Virus record (IMG/VR): IMGVR_UViG_3300049845_000144
Location: 1 to 43,888 of that record
Direction: 5' to 3' (one strand)
From: a virus
Length of the DNA stretch: 43,888 bases
Under the pieces are notes generated by a model that was not told the DNA's origin, searched no databases, and worked only from the letters and a program-made list of their open reading frames with translations. Positions 38,422 to 43,888 of the stretch are shown one piece after another; position 1 is the stretch's first letter, and the number at the start of each line of letters is the position of its first letter. The position numbers and the translations under genes were made by a program.

Positions 38422-38631
38422 TTACTTAACAGACACGATAACGCCGTCTTTGATTTCGGCGGTCAGATACCAGCGATGCGGTTCGGGATAATGCGGACCC
38501 TCGAGGTAAACTGTTCCATTGCGAGGTTCATTTCCACCGAAAGGTCCTGGTTGATAGATACCGATCTTTTCGCCAGCCTTAATGGCACGTTTCAGAGCTG
38601 CAGCAGATTTGAAATTAGTTGTGGTGTACAT
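38422..38631 (-). CDS. Unknown small protein (69 aa)
   Basis: 'MYTTTNFKSAAALKRAIKAG' is an N-terminal helix, then 'KIGIYQPGPFGGNEPRNGTV' and 'HRWYLTAEIKDGVIVSVK'. This arrangement occurs in many phage hypothetical proteins. No function known. It lies nine bases before the lipoprotein gene. Confidence 0.74.
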   Translation of the reverse strand: MYTTTNFKSAAALKRAIKAGEKIGIYQPGPFGGNEPRNGTVYLEGPHYPEPHRWYLTAEIKDGVIVSVK

Positions 38632-38642
38632 ATTACACTTTC

Positions 38643-38993
38643 TTAAGGAAAGACGTTATAGAAATTCATTGCATCAACTTTGTTGAGGTACCCGCCACGT
38701 TTCAGAGCAGTTGCTGGCAGATTTTCTAGCAACCAGTTATCGATCATCAAATAATCAACGACTTGGCTTGTGGCTTCGACAAACAGAATTGGGTACCCAC
38801 CGATAACATCGATAGTCAGACTGATGCACACCGGGCGACGTGACAATCGACCTACAATCACCGTTTCACCTAGTTGATTACCGCGCCAAGATTCGGTTGC
38901 ACTGCTCCACAGGTACTGTTTTTCAAAAGATGTGGCTTCAACTACACCAATAACTTTATCAAAATCAGGAAGGATGCTAGTCCATTTACCCAT
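38643..38993 (-). CDS. Unknown protein (116 aa)
   Basis: No recognised motif. Beta-rich middle ('GETVIVGRLSRRPVCISLTI', 'GGYPILFVEATSQVV') and a helical C-terminus ('YLMIDNWLLENLP'). The 'DYLMIDNWL...L' segment is reminiscent of small phage proteins of unknown role. It lies two bases after the 124-residue gene and before the 69-residue gene. Confidence 0.72.
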   Translation of the reverse strand: MGKWTSILPDFDKVIGVVEATSFEKQYLWSSATESWRGNQLGETVIVGRLSRRPVCISLTIDVIGGYPILFVEATSQVVDYLMIDNWLLENLPATALKRGGYLNKVDAMNFYNVFP

Positions 38994-38995
38994 GA

Positions 38996-39370
38996 TTAAA
39001 TCTCCTTGAATCCGAATGAATCGACATAGAAAGTTTTACCTTCACCGGTGACCATGATATCACCAACCGAAGTGCTCCGCGGATGACTTTTATACAAGTT
39101 CAGTACATTGGGATTCTCTTGCCAACTAGAGTCAATATGATTAGAGGTAGAGAATGCATGTTCGAGGTCATCAACTTCGACGTCGGCAACCTTGACATAT
39201 GACATATCTTGCTCGGGGTTTTTCGTAGAATTTTCTTCCCAGGCTTTGCAGATGGCAAGCATTCGAACTTGCGGATCAAAACCAAACAGAATTTGGTCGG
39301 CAATGGTCGGCTTACCAGTCGAAAACTGTTGCGACCTCGGAATTGTGAAATGGTATATAGTAACTTTCAC
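38996..39370 (-). CDS. Unknown conserved phage protein (124 aa)
   Basis: Regions 'MKVTIYHFTIPRS', 'VADVEVDDLEHAFSTSNHID', 'HPRSTSVGDIMVTGEGKTFY' and 'VDSFGFKEI' are familiar from hypothetical proteins of large phages and plasmids ('RSTSVGDI...VDxxGFxEI'). No function is known. The ATG at 39370 overlaps the stop of the upstream gene (ATGA). Confidence 0.78.
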   Translation of the reverse strand: MKVTIYHFTIPRSQQFSTGKPTIADQILFGFDPQVRMLAICKAWEENSTKNPEQDMSYVKVADVEVDDLEHAFSTSNHIDSSWQENPNVLNLYKSHPRSTSVGDIMVTGEGKTFYVDSFGFKEI

Positions 39371-39564
39371 TGCGGTTCTCCAGGAACGTTAGGAACATCA
39401 AACGCGGATTTTGTTGCCGCTGAGGCCAACTGTAGCATGATCAATGATCCCACAGACTTGACCAGTTTGTTTTCGGGTGTGACTGCACGCTTCGATTCAT
39501 CTCGCCAAACAGCAGATAGGCGGATCAATTCAGAAACAAATGCGTCAGCATCAATAACTTTCAC
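39367..39564 (-). CDS. Unknown small helical protein (65 aa)
   Basis: 'MKVIDADAFVSELIRLSAVW' opens a helical protein ending with a Pro-rich tail ('DVPNVPGEPQ'). No motif or family recognised. It lies 12 bases after the acidic protein gene and overlaps the 124-residue gene. Confidence 0.68.
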   Translation of the reverse strand: MKVIDADAFVSELIRLSAVWRDESKRAVTPENKLVKSVGSLIMLQLASAATKSAFDVPNVPGEPQ

Positions 39565-39576
39565 TGTTAATAACTC

Positions 39577-39867
39577 CTAGTAAGACTCGTAGTCGTACAT
39601 ATCACGGTCATCAAAGATGCCGTAATCTTCATCAGTGCCCCAACCAGCCGAGCGCAACACATCCGCGTCAGCTTCTGCATCGGTCATTCCATCACCGATT
39701 TCGGGGTCAGCATTCATTTCGTTTTCGGCATCCGCCCAGTCAGCGGCATCTCGAATATCGACACCTTCATACACGGGGCCTTCGGAGACATTGGTCATGT
39801 CATAGACATTATAAACCACACTCGAATCCGACAGAATCTCGGACAGCACTGCATAACGATCAGCCAT
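39577..39867 (-). CDS. Very acidic small protein (96 aa)
   Basis: 27 of 96 residues are Asp or Glu and only four are Arg, with no Lys, giving a net charge near -23. The N-terminus ('YAVLSEILSDSSVVYNVYDM') is foldable; the rest is acid-rich with aromatic residues ('DEDYGIFDDRDMYDYESY'). Strongly acidic small phage proteins are sometimes DNA mimics that block host enzymes, but the fold cannot be read. It is the first gene after a promoter (39899-39926), with CGGAG before the ATG. Confidence 0.78.
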   Translation of the reverse strand: MADRYAVLSEILSDSSVVYNVYDMTNVSEGPVYEGVDIRDAADWADAENEMNADPEIGDGMTDAEADADVLRSAGWGTDEDYGIFDDRDMYDYESY

Positions 39868-39898
39868 TTTACTTCTCCGTTACTCAATCAATACATCA

Positions 39899-39926
39899 AT
39901 TATATCAAAACTGATGTAGATTACAA
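39899..39926 (-). promoter_or_regulatory. Promoter cassette before the acidic-protein gene
   Basis: TATAAT (39899-39904) with TGA before it (extended -10) and TTGTAA (39921-39926) 16 bases upstream. The downstream leader TTGATGTATTGATTGAG closely matches those at 23688 and 43051. Confidence 0.76.
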
Positions 39927-39957
39927 TAAGGTTAGTAACTAATTGATTGTTTTGTGT

Positions 39958-40140
39958 TTATTCGACTTTTCCGTCGAAAATATCAGCAAGATGCAGTGCC
40001 AGTTGTTTACCTTTTTCATCTAGTCCAGAGAAAACAACAAAATCACCGACTTTAGTTTCGTCTCGGAGATATTCGAGTGTAGTCTTCTCACTCTCAACTG
40101 GATCAGACAATTCATCAAAGTAAATTACATGCTTAATCAT
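39958..40140 (-). CDS. Unknown small protein (60 aa)
   Basis: The ATG at 40140 (MIKHVIYFDELSDPVESEKT) is chosen with GAGG upstream, overlapping the end of the CTS gene. A short alpha/beta protein: 'VGDFVVFSGLDEKGKQLALH'. No family recognised. It is followed by about 90 bases of non-coding DNA with a promoter. Confidence 0.65.
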   Translation of the reverse strand: MIKHVIYFDELSDPVESEKTTLEYLRDETKVGDFVVFSGLDEKGKQLALHLADIFDGKVE

Positions 40141-40141
40141 T

Positions 40142-40699
40142 TTAGTCGTACCTCGCTCCGTGACCATCAGGATGTCCCTTAATCACTTTTGTGCGTTCAT
40201 GTCCACCAATTAGACGATCATAATGGTCGTCACCGTGTTTCCTAATTATCTTTTTACCTGTCAATTCTTCTGCTTTATCGGAACTGACGGTCGGCATTTT
40301 ATGCTTGTCATAAACTTTTTCCATAGAATGACTCACCTCACCCCATGCACGTTTATCTTTGTTATCATCTTTGACAATACGATGCAATGAGGCTTTACCT
40401 TCATCAGTTCCATTTGTACCAGCTGCAATCAACTTTCGACCGCGTTGTTTTTTATACAACGAAACACTTAATGCCTTACCTTCCTTTTTGTGCAATTTCA
40501 TAATCACATGCGGGTCGTGTAAGTCTTTATGGATTGCCTCATGTTCCTCTTTTGAACCTGAACCTAATCCACCATAACCATCAACCGACTTGTATGAGTT
40601 TCGCAACATTGTATGCACGTCATCTGCATGTTTGCGTTTTAGATCAGGGTCGGTGGTTGTTATGTACCGTTCTGATATAAACTGAGAGAATGATTGCAT
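40142..40699 (-). CDS. Isolated CTS-bearing internal-type protein (185 aa)
   Basis: The ATG at 40699 gives MQSFSQFISERYITTTD, an I-S-E targeting signal like that of T4 internal proteins (MKTYQEFIAE). The frame also opens four codons earlier, but GGAAAAC fits the 40699 start. The body is basic and His-rich ('EEHEAIHKDLHDPHVIMKLH', 'KKIIRKHGDDHYDRLIGGHE'), like the late-block CTS proteins. An exact T4 late octamer TATAAATA lies 32 bases upstream, although the surrounding genes look early. Likely a relocated internal head protein. Confidence 0.8.
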   Translation of the reverse strand: MQSFSQFISERYITTTDPDLKRKHADDVHTMLRNSYKSVDGYGGLGSGSKEEHEAIHKDLHDPHVIMKLHKKEGKALSVSLYKKQRGRKLIAAGTNGTDEGKASLHRIVKDDNKDKRAWGEVSHSMEKVYDKHKMPTVSSDKAEELTGKKIIRKHGDDHYDRLIGGHERTKVIKGHPDGHGARYD

Positions 40700-40725
40700 A
40701 ATGTTTTCCATGGTTAAGTATGCCT

Positions 40726-40745
40726 AAGACTATTTATAGAGTCTT
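40726..40745 (-). terminator. Small hairpin carrying the late octamer in its loop
   Basis: Six-bp stem AAGACT / AGTCTT with an eight-base loop, overlapping the end of the 87-residue gene. Its loop contains most of TATAAATA. It is weaker than the 15346-15388 hairpin but has the same layout. Confidence 0.45.
40731..40738 (-). promoter_or_regulatory. Exact T4-type late promoter TATAAATA
   Basis: TATAAATA is a perfect match to the T4 late promoter element, placed 32 bases before the start of the isolated CTS gene (40699). It overlaps the stop region of the upstream early gene. Confidence 0.7.
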
Positions 40746-40997
40746 TCTGATCAAGCCATCCTTAAACATGATCATTTCCAACAAAATTGATTTAGTACAT
40801 GTCACTTCATAGAGGATTCTGTCACCTTCTTCAGAACCTTTATATTCATAATCTTGAACTTGTCGTTCTCGGAACCACCAAGAAAGAGAAACTTCTTCCA
40901 TCCATGTTTTTCTGTTTCCTTCCCGAGGAAATGAGACGACAGTCGTAATGACTGCGTCCATATTCTCATTTGTGGTGAATTCCATTTCGGAGATCAT
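40734..40997 (-). CDS. Unknown protein (87 aa)
   Basis: 'MISEMEFTTNENMDAVITTV' followed by 'WMEEVSLSWWFRERQVQDYE' and 'RILYEVTCTKSILLEM' is a beta-rich, Trp-containing small protein. No family recognised. The start overlaps the upstream stop (TGAGATG spacing), and its end contains the late octamer of the next gene. Confidence 0.66.
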   Translation of the reverse strand: MISEMEFTTNENMDAVITTVVSFPREGNRKTWMEEVSLSWWFRERQVQDYEYKGSEEGDRILYEVTCTKSILLEMIMFKDGLIRKTL

Positions 40998-41317
40998 CTC
41001 ACAACCTCCATTAGTTTGTCATCAATTATTTCATCGGTAGAATCATCATTCAGATCACCAGGTCGAATCGGCATCAACCAAGCATCAGGAATTACATTCC
41101 CAGTACCCATTCTGTTATCCAAACCGACGGCCGGTAACTTTCGGTCAACTTCCCAGCAACATGAGATGCTTTCTGCTCGGAGTTGGCCAGCGGCCGAGTT
41201 TAAAATAGGAAATAAAGCAGACGGAACAAACCTAATACAAGTTACGATTTTACCTTCGTTCCCTACCATCGACTTGATGATCATTGCCATATCACCTTGC
41301 TTGCAGCGTGGCATCAT
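40994..41317 (-). CDS. Conserved small phage protein (107 aa)
   Basis: 'MMPRCKQGDMAMIIKSMVGN', 'GKIVTCIRFVPSAL', 'SISCCWEVDR' and 'IPDAWLMPIRPGD' follow a layout known from phage and prophage proteins of unknown function (MPRCKxGDxAxxI ... WxVD ... PDAWLxPI). It looks like a small beta-barrel. The ATGATG start overlaps the stop of the 51-residue gene. Confidence 0.78.
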   Translation of the reverse strand: MMPRCKQGDMAMIIKSMVGNEGKIVTCIRFVPSALFPILNSAAGQLRAESISCCWEVDRKLPAVGLDNRMGTGNVIPDAWLMPIRPGDLNDDSTDEIIDDKLMEVVR

Positions 41318-41469
41318 TCTTCCTTTCGAGCCTCTTCCCTCATTTCAAATGCATAATCAAAACCATCCCAGTTATCAACTCCTGCAGCTTCTAAGTAACT
41401 GAGCCATTCAGAATCTTTTAGCAGTTGCTCATATACTGATTTAGGTATGGTTACAGTTTCTTCTGCCAT
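41314..41469 (-). CDS. Small acidic protein (51 aa)
   Basis: A short frame from ATG 41469 (an alternative ATG lies one codon upstream) to the TGA at 41314. The product MAEETVTIPKSVYEQLLKDS continues with 'EWLSYLEAAGVDNWDGFDYA' and an acidic end. Segments like 'L..AGVDNWxGYD.A' are common in small phage proteins. Both ends overlap neighbouring genes in ATGA style, supporting it as real. Function unknown. Confidence 0.75.
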   Translation of the reverse strand: MAEETVTIPKSVYEQLLKDSEWLSYLEAAGVDNWDGFDYAFEMREEARKEE

Positions 41470-41771
41470 CATTCATCTCCCTTGGGTATGGTGATTGAGA
41501 TCTCCGGAACATGTACGAACGCGTCTGTTCCTAGGGCTTGAGAAACTTCTTTTGCAGTAATACTACCCACAAATTTAACTTGAATCGGATCAGTCCAGCG
41601 ATTGCCCGCATCAAAACCCGCTAGACTAATAGCAGCAATTTTACTGCTATCAACTTGAACCAGCATTGACAGTGCTCCATTGGCCCAAAACACCGAACCA
41701 TACCTATAAGTCGTTTGACTATCAGCGGGGCCCAGGCCCACGAAATTAATTTTTGTAGATCTCGGTTTCAT
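41469..41771 (-). CDS. Unknown protein, paralogue of the next-but-one gene's C-terminus (100 aa)
   Basis: GAAGGAGTTAAAATAATG gives the start at 41771. 'YGSVFWANGALSMLVQVDSS', 'AGFDAGNRWTDPIQVKFVGS' and 'ITAKEVSQALGTDAFVHV' align with the C-terminal half of the 141-residue protein at 42102-42527 ([13 protein letters not shown]). This is a beta-rich module common in phage proteins of unknown function; here it exists alone. Overlaps its neighbours at both ends. Confidence 0.75.
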   Translation of the reverse strand: MKPRSTKINFVGLGPADSQTTYRYGSVFWANGALSMLVQVDSSKIAAISLAGFDAGNRWTDPIQVKFVGSITAKEVSQALGTDAFVHVPEISITIPKGDE

Positions 41772-42100
41772 TATTTTAACTCCTTCAAATGTTTGCAATC
41801 ACCGCGAAAGACAAAGCCCTGACAGGTACAAGTCTTTTCGACAGGATCAACATAATACACGTCGCCTTTGGAACCAACCACCTCAATCAAGGCCGGATCT
41901 TTTTCGACAACTTTAAATGGGTTATTCGACAACATCTTGAATGTCCGATACCGCTTACTGATTTGCAATGGACTTTTCAGATAAATCGGCTGTTTGGTTC
42001 CGGCTTTGATGTAAGCCAGAACCTTGTCACCATCCATCAAGTAGATGTGATTTGGAGTAGGTTCTTTCCACTCAGTCGTCTCTTGATAGACATTCGGCAT
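41771..42100 (-). CDS. SWIM-type zinc-finger protein (109 aa)
   Basis: The C-terminus '[20 protein letters not shown]' has the SWIM pattern C-x-C-x(n)-C-x-H (C91, C93, C102, H104), a zinc fold that binds DNA or protein. The N-terminal 85 residues ('[20 protein letters not shown]') look like a small beta domain presenting the finger. The stop overlaps the next start (TAATG). Role unknown; a host-interaction or regulatory factor is possible. Confidence 0.82.
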   Translation of the reverse strand: MPNVYQETTEWKEPTPNHIYLMDGDKVLAYIKAGTKQPIYLKSPLQISKRYRTFKMLSNNPFKVVEKDPALIEVVGSKGDVYYVDPVEKTCTCQGFVFRGDCKHLKELK

Positions 42101-42101
42101 T

Positions 42102-42527
42102 CTATTCTACCTTGACAAATTCACCGGAGTGCTTTCCGACCAGCTTTTGGAAGTCGGCCGCAGACGCATTCCAGCCAGATTCTTCTCGGAAAACCATTTT
42201 TACTTTCATAGGTTCAGTCCAGCGATTTCCGTCCCTGAGGTTGATCAGATTGATTTTGTCGGCATCAACTTGAGCAAGAACAAAAGTGTCGTCTGTCCAT
42301 CCGTTGGAATACTTGAACTTTGTACCCATGGGGATCCAATTTTCTTTGACGCGGTAATCGACACCGCACCAATTCCACATGGGATCGTCCACTTCATACC
42401 AGCCAGTTTCGGTCGAAACTCCATCACAGTTCCGACATTCGATAACGGCACCGCGGAGATAAGCTTCCATCACTTTGATCATCTCGCGGGTTCGAGTTTC
42501 ATATACTGCTCTAACTTCGGGTTTCAT
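42102..42527 (-). CDS. Two-part unknown protein with Trp-rich and GNRWT modules (141 aa)
   Basis: ATG 42527 follows GGAGG in the end of the previous gene and gives [20 protein letters not shown]. The first part ('[19 protein letters not shown]', '[13 protein letters not shown]') matches small phage proteins ending in W-x-W...YRVK. The second part ('[20 protein letters not shown]', '[17 protein letters not shown]') is paralogous to the 100-residue protein at 41469-41771. Function unknown for both modules. Confidence 0.78.
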   Translation of the reverse strand: MKPEVRAVYETRTREMIKVMEAYLRGAVIECRNCDGVSTETGWYEVDDPMWNWCGVDYRVKENWIPMGTKFKYSNGWTDDTFVLAQVDADKINLINLRDGNRWTEPMKVKMVFREESGWNASAADFQKLVGKHSGEFVKVE

Positions 42528-42528
42528 T

Positions 42529-42726
42529 TCAATATGCCTCCATAAAATATTCGACAGCATCCCGGACAGCTTCCGCCGGGCTTTCACCACAATTGTATGC
42601 AGTCATGTATTCGTAGTCAGGAAGATCCGACATTCCCAGCCCGTATTTCTGCACAAGGATTCGATTAACTCTGGCTTCCCATATGGGAAGCGGAAGCCGA
42701 TTTTTCGGAATTTTCCGAGGTTTCAT
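42529..42726 (-). CDS. Conserved small phage protein (65 aa)
   Basis: A basic N-terminus ('MKPRKIPKNRLPLPIWEARV') is followed by 'DLPDYEYMTAYNCGESPAEA' and 'VRDAVEYFMEAY'. The 'DLPDYxY...Y..G.SPAEAAxxAxE' layout is known from many phage hypothetical proteins. It ends one base from the next start. No function known. Confidence 0.77.
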   Translation of the reverse strand: MKPRKIPKNRLPLPIWEARVNRILVQKYGLGMSDLPDYEYMTAYNCGESPAEAVRDAVEYFMEAY

Positions 42727-42738
42727 ATGTCAATATCC

Positions 42739-43023
42739 TTAATCATTGAAGACCAGGACAACCCAGTTCGCCAGGTCCGGATATTTCCGAGCCGATTCAG
42801 GAGTCAAGTTAAACGACCAGGCGGTAATGTCACCGTCGCCGTTATACATTTCAGTCATGAGGTACCACTTCACCGATTGACCAGTGCGATGCGACACCAT
42901 CTCGAAGCCCATATCGCAGGCATCAGGATAAATGCGGTCAAGTTTGAAGTTACCCAAATCACTTGCATCAGCGACGAATTCACGGGTTTTCGGGTTGATG
43001 CTGAAAAGTTTGGAATTGAACAT
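42739..43023 (-). CDS. Unknown conserved phage protein (94 aa)
   Basis: 'MFNSKLFSINPKTREFVADA' begins, then 'RIYPDACDMGFEMVSHRTGQ', 'VKWYLMTEMYNGDGDITAWS' and 'LANWVVLVFND'. This beta-rich pattern with 'D.Gf.lvS.rTG....w' is familiar from phage small-protein regions; no function is known. It is the first gene after the promoter at 43051, with GAGAGGAC before the ATG. Confidence 0.76.
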   Translation of the reverse strand: MFNSKLFSINPKTREFVADASDLGNFKLDRIYPDACDMGFEMVSHRTGQSVKWYLMTEMYNGDGDITAWSFNLTPESARKYPDLANWVVLVFND

Positions 43024-43050
43024 TTTGAAGTCCTCTCAATCAATGCATCA

Positions 43051-43078
43051 ATTATACATCGACTAGGAGTTTATTCAA
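43051..43078 (-). promoter_or_regulatory. Promoter cassette before the 94-residue gene
   Basis: TATAAT (43051-43056) with TTGAAT (43073-43078) 16 bases upstream. The downstream leader TTGATGCATTGATTGAG is almost identical to that at 39899 (TTGATGTATTGATTGAG). Confidence 0.74.
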
Positions 43079-43281
43079 TCTGGTTCGTAATCCATTGATT
43101 CGTTGGCATATTCCAAATGCCATTGTGGTTGACCATACGGAAACCACTCACGTTCGCACAACTTACATCGATTCTCTGATGGAGTTGCTTCAAAGCGGTT
43201 TTGAGTAACTGCATTAACACCTCGACCACACCACGGATGTGGATGACCATCAAATTGTTCTACGTGCAGATGAACTTTCAT
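43075..43281 (-). CDS. Small putative zinc-binding protein (68 aa)
   Basis: 'MKVHLHVEQFDGHPHPWCGR' and 'ENRCKLCEREWFPYG' provide one Cys plus His residues and a CxxC pair, which could form a zinc site. The start overlaps the upstream stop (TAATG). Similar Cys/His small proteins ('H.WCGR......C..C') occur in phages, function unknown. Its end overlaps the promoter of the next gene. Confidence 0.72.
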   Translation of the reverse strand: MKVHLHVEQFDGHPHPWCGRGVNAVTQNRFEATPSENRCKLCEREWFPYGQPQWHLEYANESMDYEPD

Positions 43282-43514
43282 TATTCGGGCCGCGCGTGGC
43301 GCTTTAGAAAACCCTCGATCAAATCAATCGACTGCATATAATCTTCGACCGACTGAGAGCACATATCAATAATAGCCGAGCCAGCATCAACTTTTTGTTT
43401 TTCCAGTTCGACCTCGACAGCATTTATGTGATTTTTAATGGCCTCAACTCCATCTTCTAATGCTTTTCTCAGAGCATCACTCACATAAATTTTGTTCAAA
43501 CAAGACATCATCAT
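43281..43514 (-). CDS. Unknown helical protein (77 aa)
   Basis: AAGGA precedes an ATGATGATG start at 43514. Long helices, 'SDALRKALEDGVEAIKNHIN' and 'AVEVELEKQKVDAGSAIIDM', suggest a helical bundle or coiled coil. No family recognised. It overlaps neighbouring genes at both ends. Confidence 0.68.
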   Translation of the reverse strand: MMMSCLNKIYVSDALRKALEDGVEAIKNHINAVEVELEKQKVDAGSAIIDMCSQSVEDYMQSIDLIEGFLKRHARPE

Positions 43515-43699
43515 TCCTTCATGTTCTTTTCAATTGCCGCGGCGAGTTCACCAAAGGCTTGGGCAATCATTATTTCACATAAACCGATCATACCCATACC
43601 TTTGTCACCAACTTCTTCACTGTTCTGTTGGTGCTTATGTTTCAGTTTATGAAGATCCATAACCAAACCATTTAAATCGAGTTCTTGTCTCTTAAACAT
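43511..43699 (-). CDS. Unknown helical protein (62 aa)
   Basis: ATG 43699 (MFKRQELDLNGLVMDLHKLK) follows AAGGAACAAACTG. The longer open frame upstream is the out-of-frame end of the previous gene. Helical, with His/Lys/Gln in the middle ('KHKHQQNSEEVGDKG') and 'AFGELAAAIEKNMKE' at the end. Function unknown. Confidence 0.66.
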   Translation of the reverse strand: MFKRQELDLNGLVMDLHKLKHKHQQNSEEVGDKGMGMIGLCEIMIAQAFGELAAAIEKNMKE

Positions 43700-43888
43700 C
43701 AGTTTGTTCCTTAATAGAATCAGCAAGAATATTAAAAAAATTCCGAGCGTCGGCTTGAGCTTCTTCCAAAGATTCACAGCGGGCACCAAATTGTTGCCGA
43801 CCGTTCCGCGCTACAGTAATGGTTGTCCGAAATTCATATTGATACGGAGCCTTAGTTTTAAACAGACCAGTCGTACCATATCGGGTAA
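43692..43888 (-). CDS. Partial unknown protein, C-terminal 64 residues
   Basis: An open frame enters from the right edge and ends at a TAA at 43692-43694, overlapping the next start by eight bases. The visible part ('GTTGLFKTKAPYQYEFRTTI', 'ARNGRQQFGARCESLEEAQA', 'ARNFFNILADSIKEQ') looks like a small alpha/beta phage protein of the kind annotated hypothetical. The start is outside the window. Confidence 0.7.
   Translation of the reverse strand, partial: TRYGTTGLFKTKAPYQYEFRTTITVARNGRQQFGARCESLEEAQADARNFFNILADSIKEQTDV

Noticed and set aside
42475-43098. 207-codon plus-strand open frame
   Set aside because: It lies opposite three well-supported minus-strand genes and a promoter, has no ribosome-binding site or family likeness, and its composition mirrors the opposite strand.
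1-43888. tRNA genes and CRISPR arrays
   Set aside because: I saw no cloverleaf-like short gap and no regularly spaced repeats; almost all DNA is filled by minus-strand genes. A dedicated tRNA scan was not possible.

Overview
The window is part of a large tailed bacteriophage genome of the T4 superfamily (myovirus). Direct evidence is a set of T4-type replication and regulation proteins recognisable from their own sequence: UvsX recombinase, gp41-type helicase, family B DNA polymerase (gp43), DNA ligase (gp30 type), sliding clamp gp45, clamp loader gp44/gp62, RegA, rIIA and rIIB. The order 45-44-62-regA is the T4 order. Base composition is AT-rich, every supported gene lies on the minus strand, and genes are tightly packed with ATGA/TAATG overlaps. 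Host-type -35/-10 promoters and a lipobox protein point to a Gram-negative host. I do not assign a genus.

Layout, in map order (transcription runs from high to low coordinates). 1-15319 is a virion/late-type block: the start of a structural gene at the left edge, a 270-residue virion-like protein, and ten or more genes whose products begin with a short sequence resembling the capsid-targeting sequence (CTS) of T4 internal proteins, ending in a [L/I]-x-E prohead-protease site. Several carry enzyme-like domains: a HAD phosphatase, a ligase-fold plus HxGH-type nucleotidyltransferase fusion, a four-cysteine DUF7227-like protein and a DUF5661-like module. Others look like multi-site polyproteins with repeated V-E-x-L-D-E sites. 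15400-25499 holds helicase, small genes, uvsX, a MazG-like protein, DNA polymerase, a Zn/PD-(D/E)XK-like nuclease, ligase and another CTS-tagged zinc protein. 25523-28971 is accessory metabolism: a SpoT/MESH1-like HD hydrolase, a mini radical-SAM protein, a phosphoribosyltransferase and a QueE-like radical-SAM enzyme with a displaced third cysteine. 29023-32738 holds a small heat-shock protein and the regA-62-44-45 cluster. 32748-37196 ends in rIIB-rIIA. 37237-43888 is a run of small, mostly unrecognised early-type genes, including a lipoprotein, membrane peptides, a very acidic protein and a SWIM-finger protein, with one CTS gene (40142-40699) embedded in it.

Regulation: several good host-type promoters lie before polymerase, ligase, the radical-SAM genes, rIIA and some small genes. 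Two short promoter families recur (GGTTGTGTTAnAAT, and TATAATTGATGYAT plus leader). T4-late-like octamers (TATAAATA and one-base variants) lie before virion genes and before the isolated CTS gene, in two cases inside the loop of a hairpin. My main hypothesis is that this phage loads a large, modular, protease-processed, histidine-rich set of proteins, including enzymes, into its head for delivery with the DNA.
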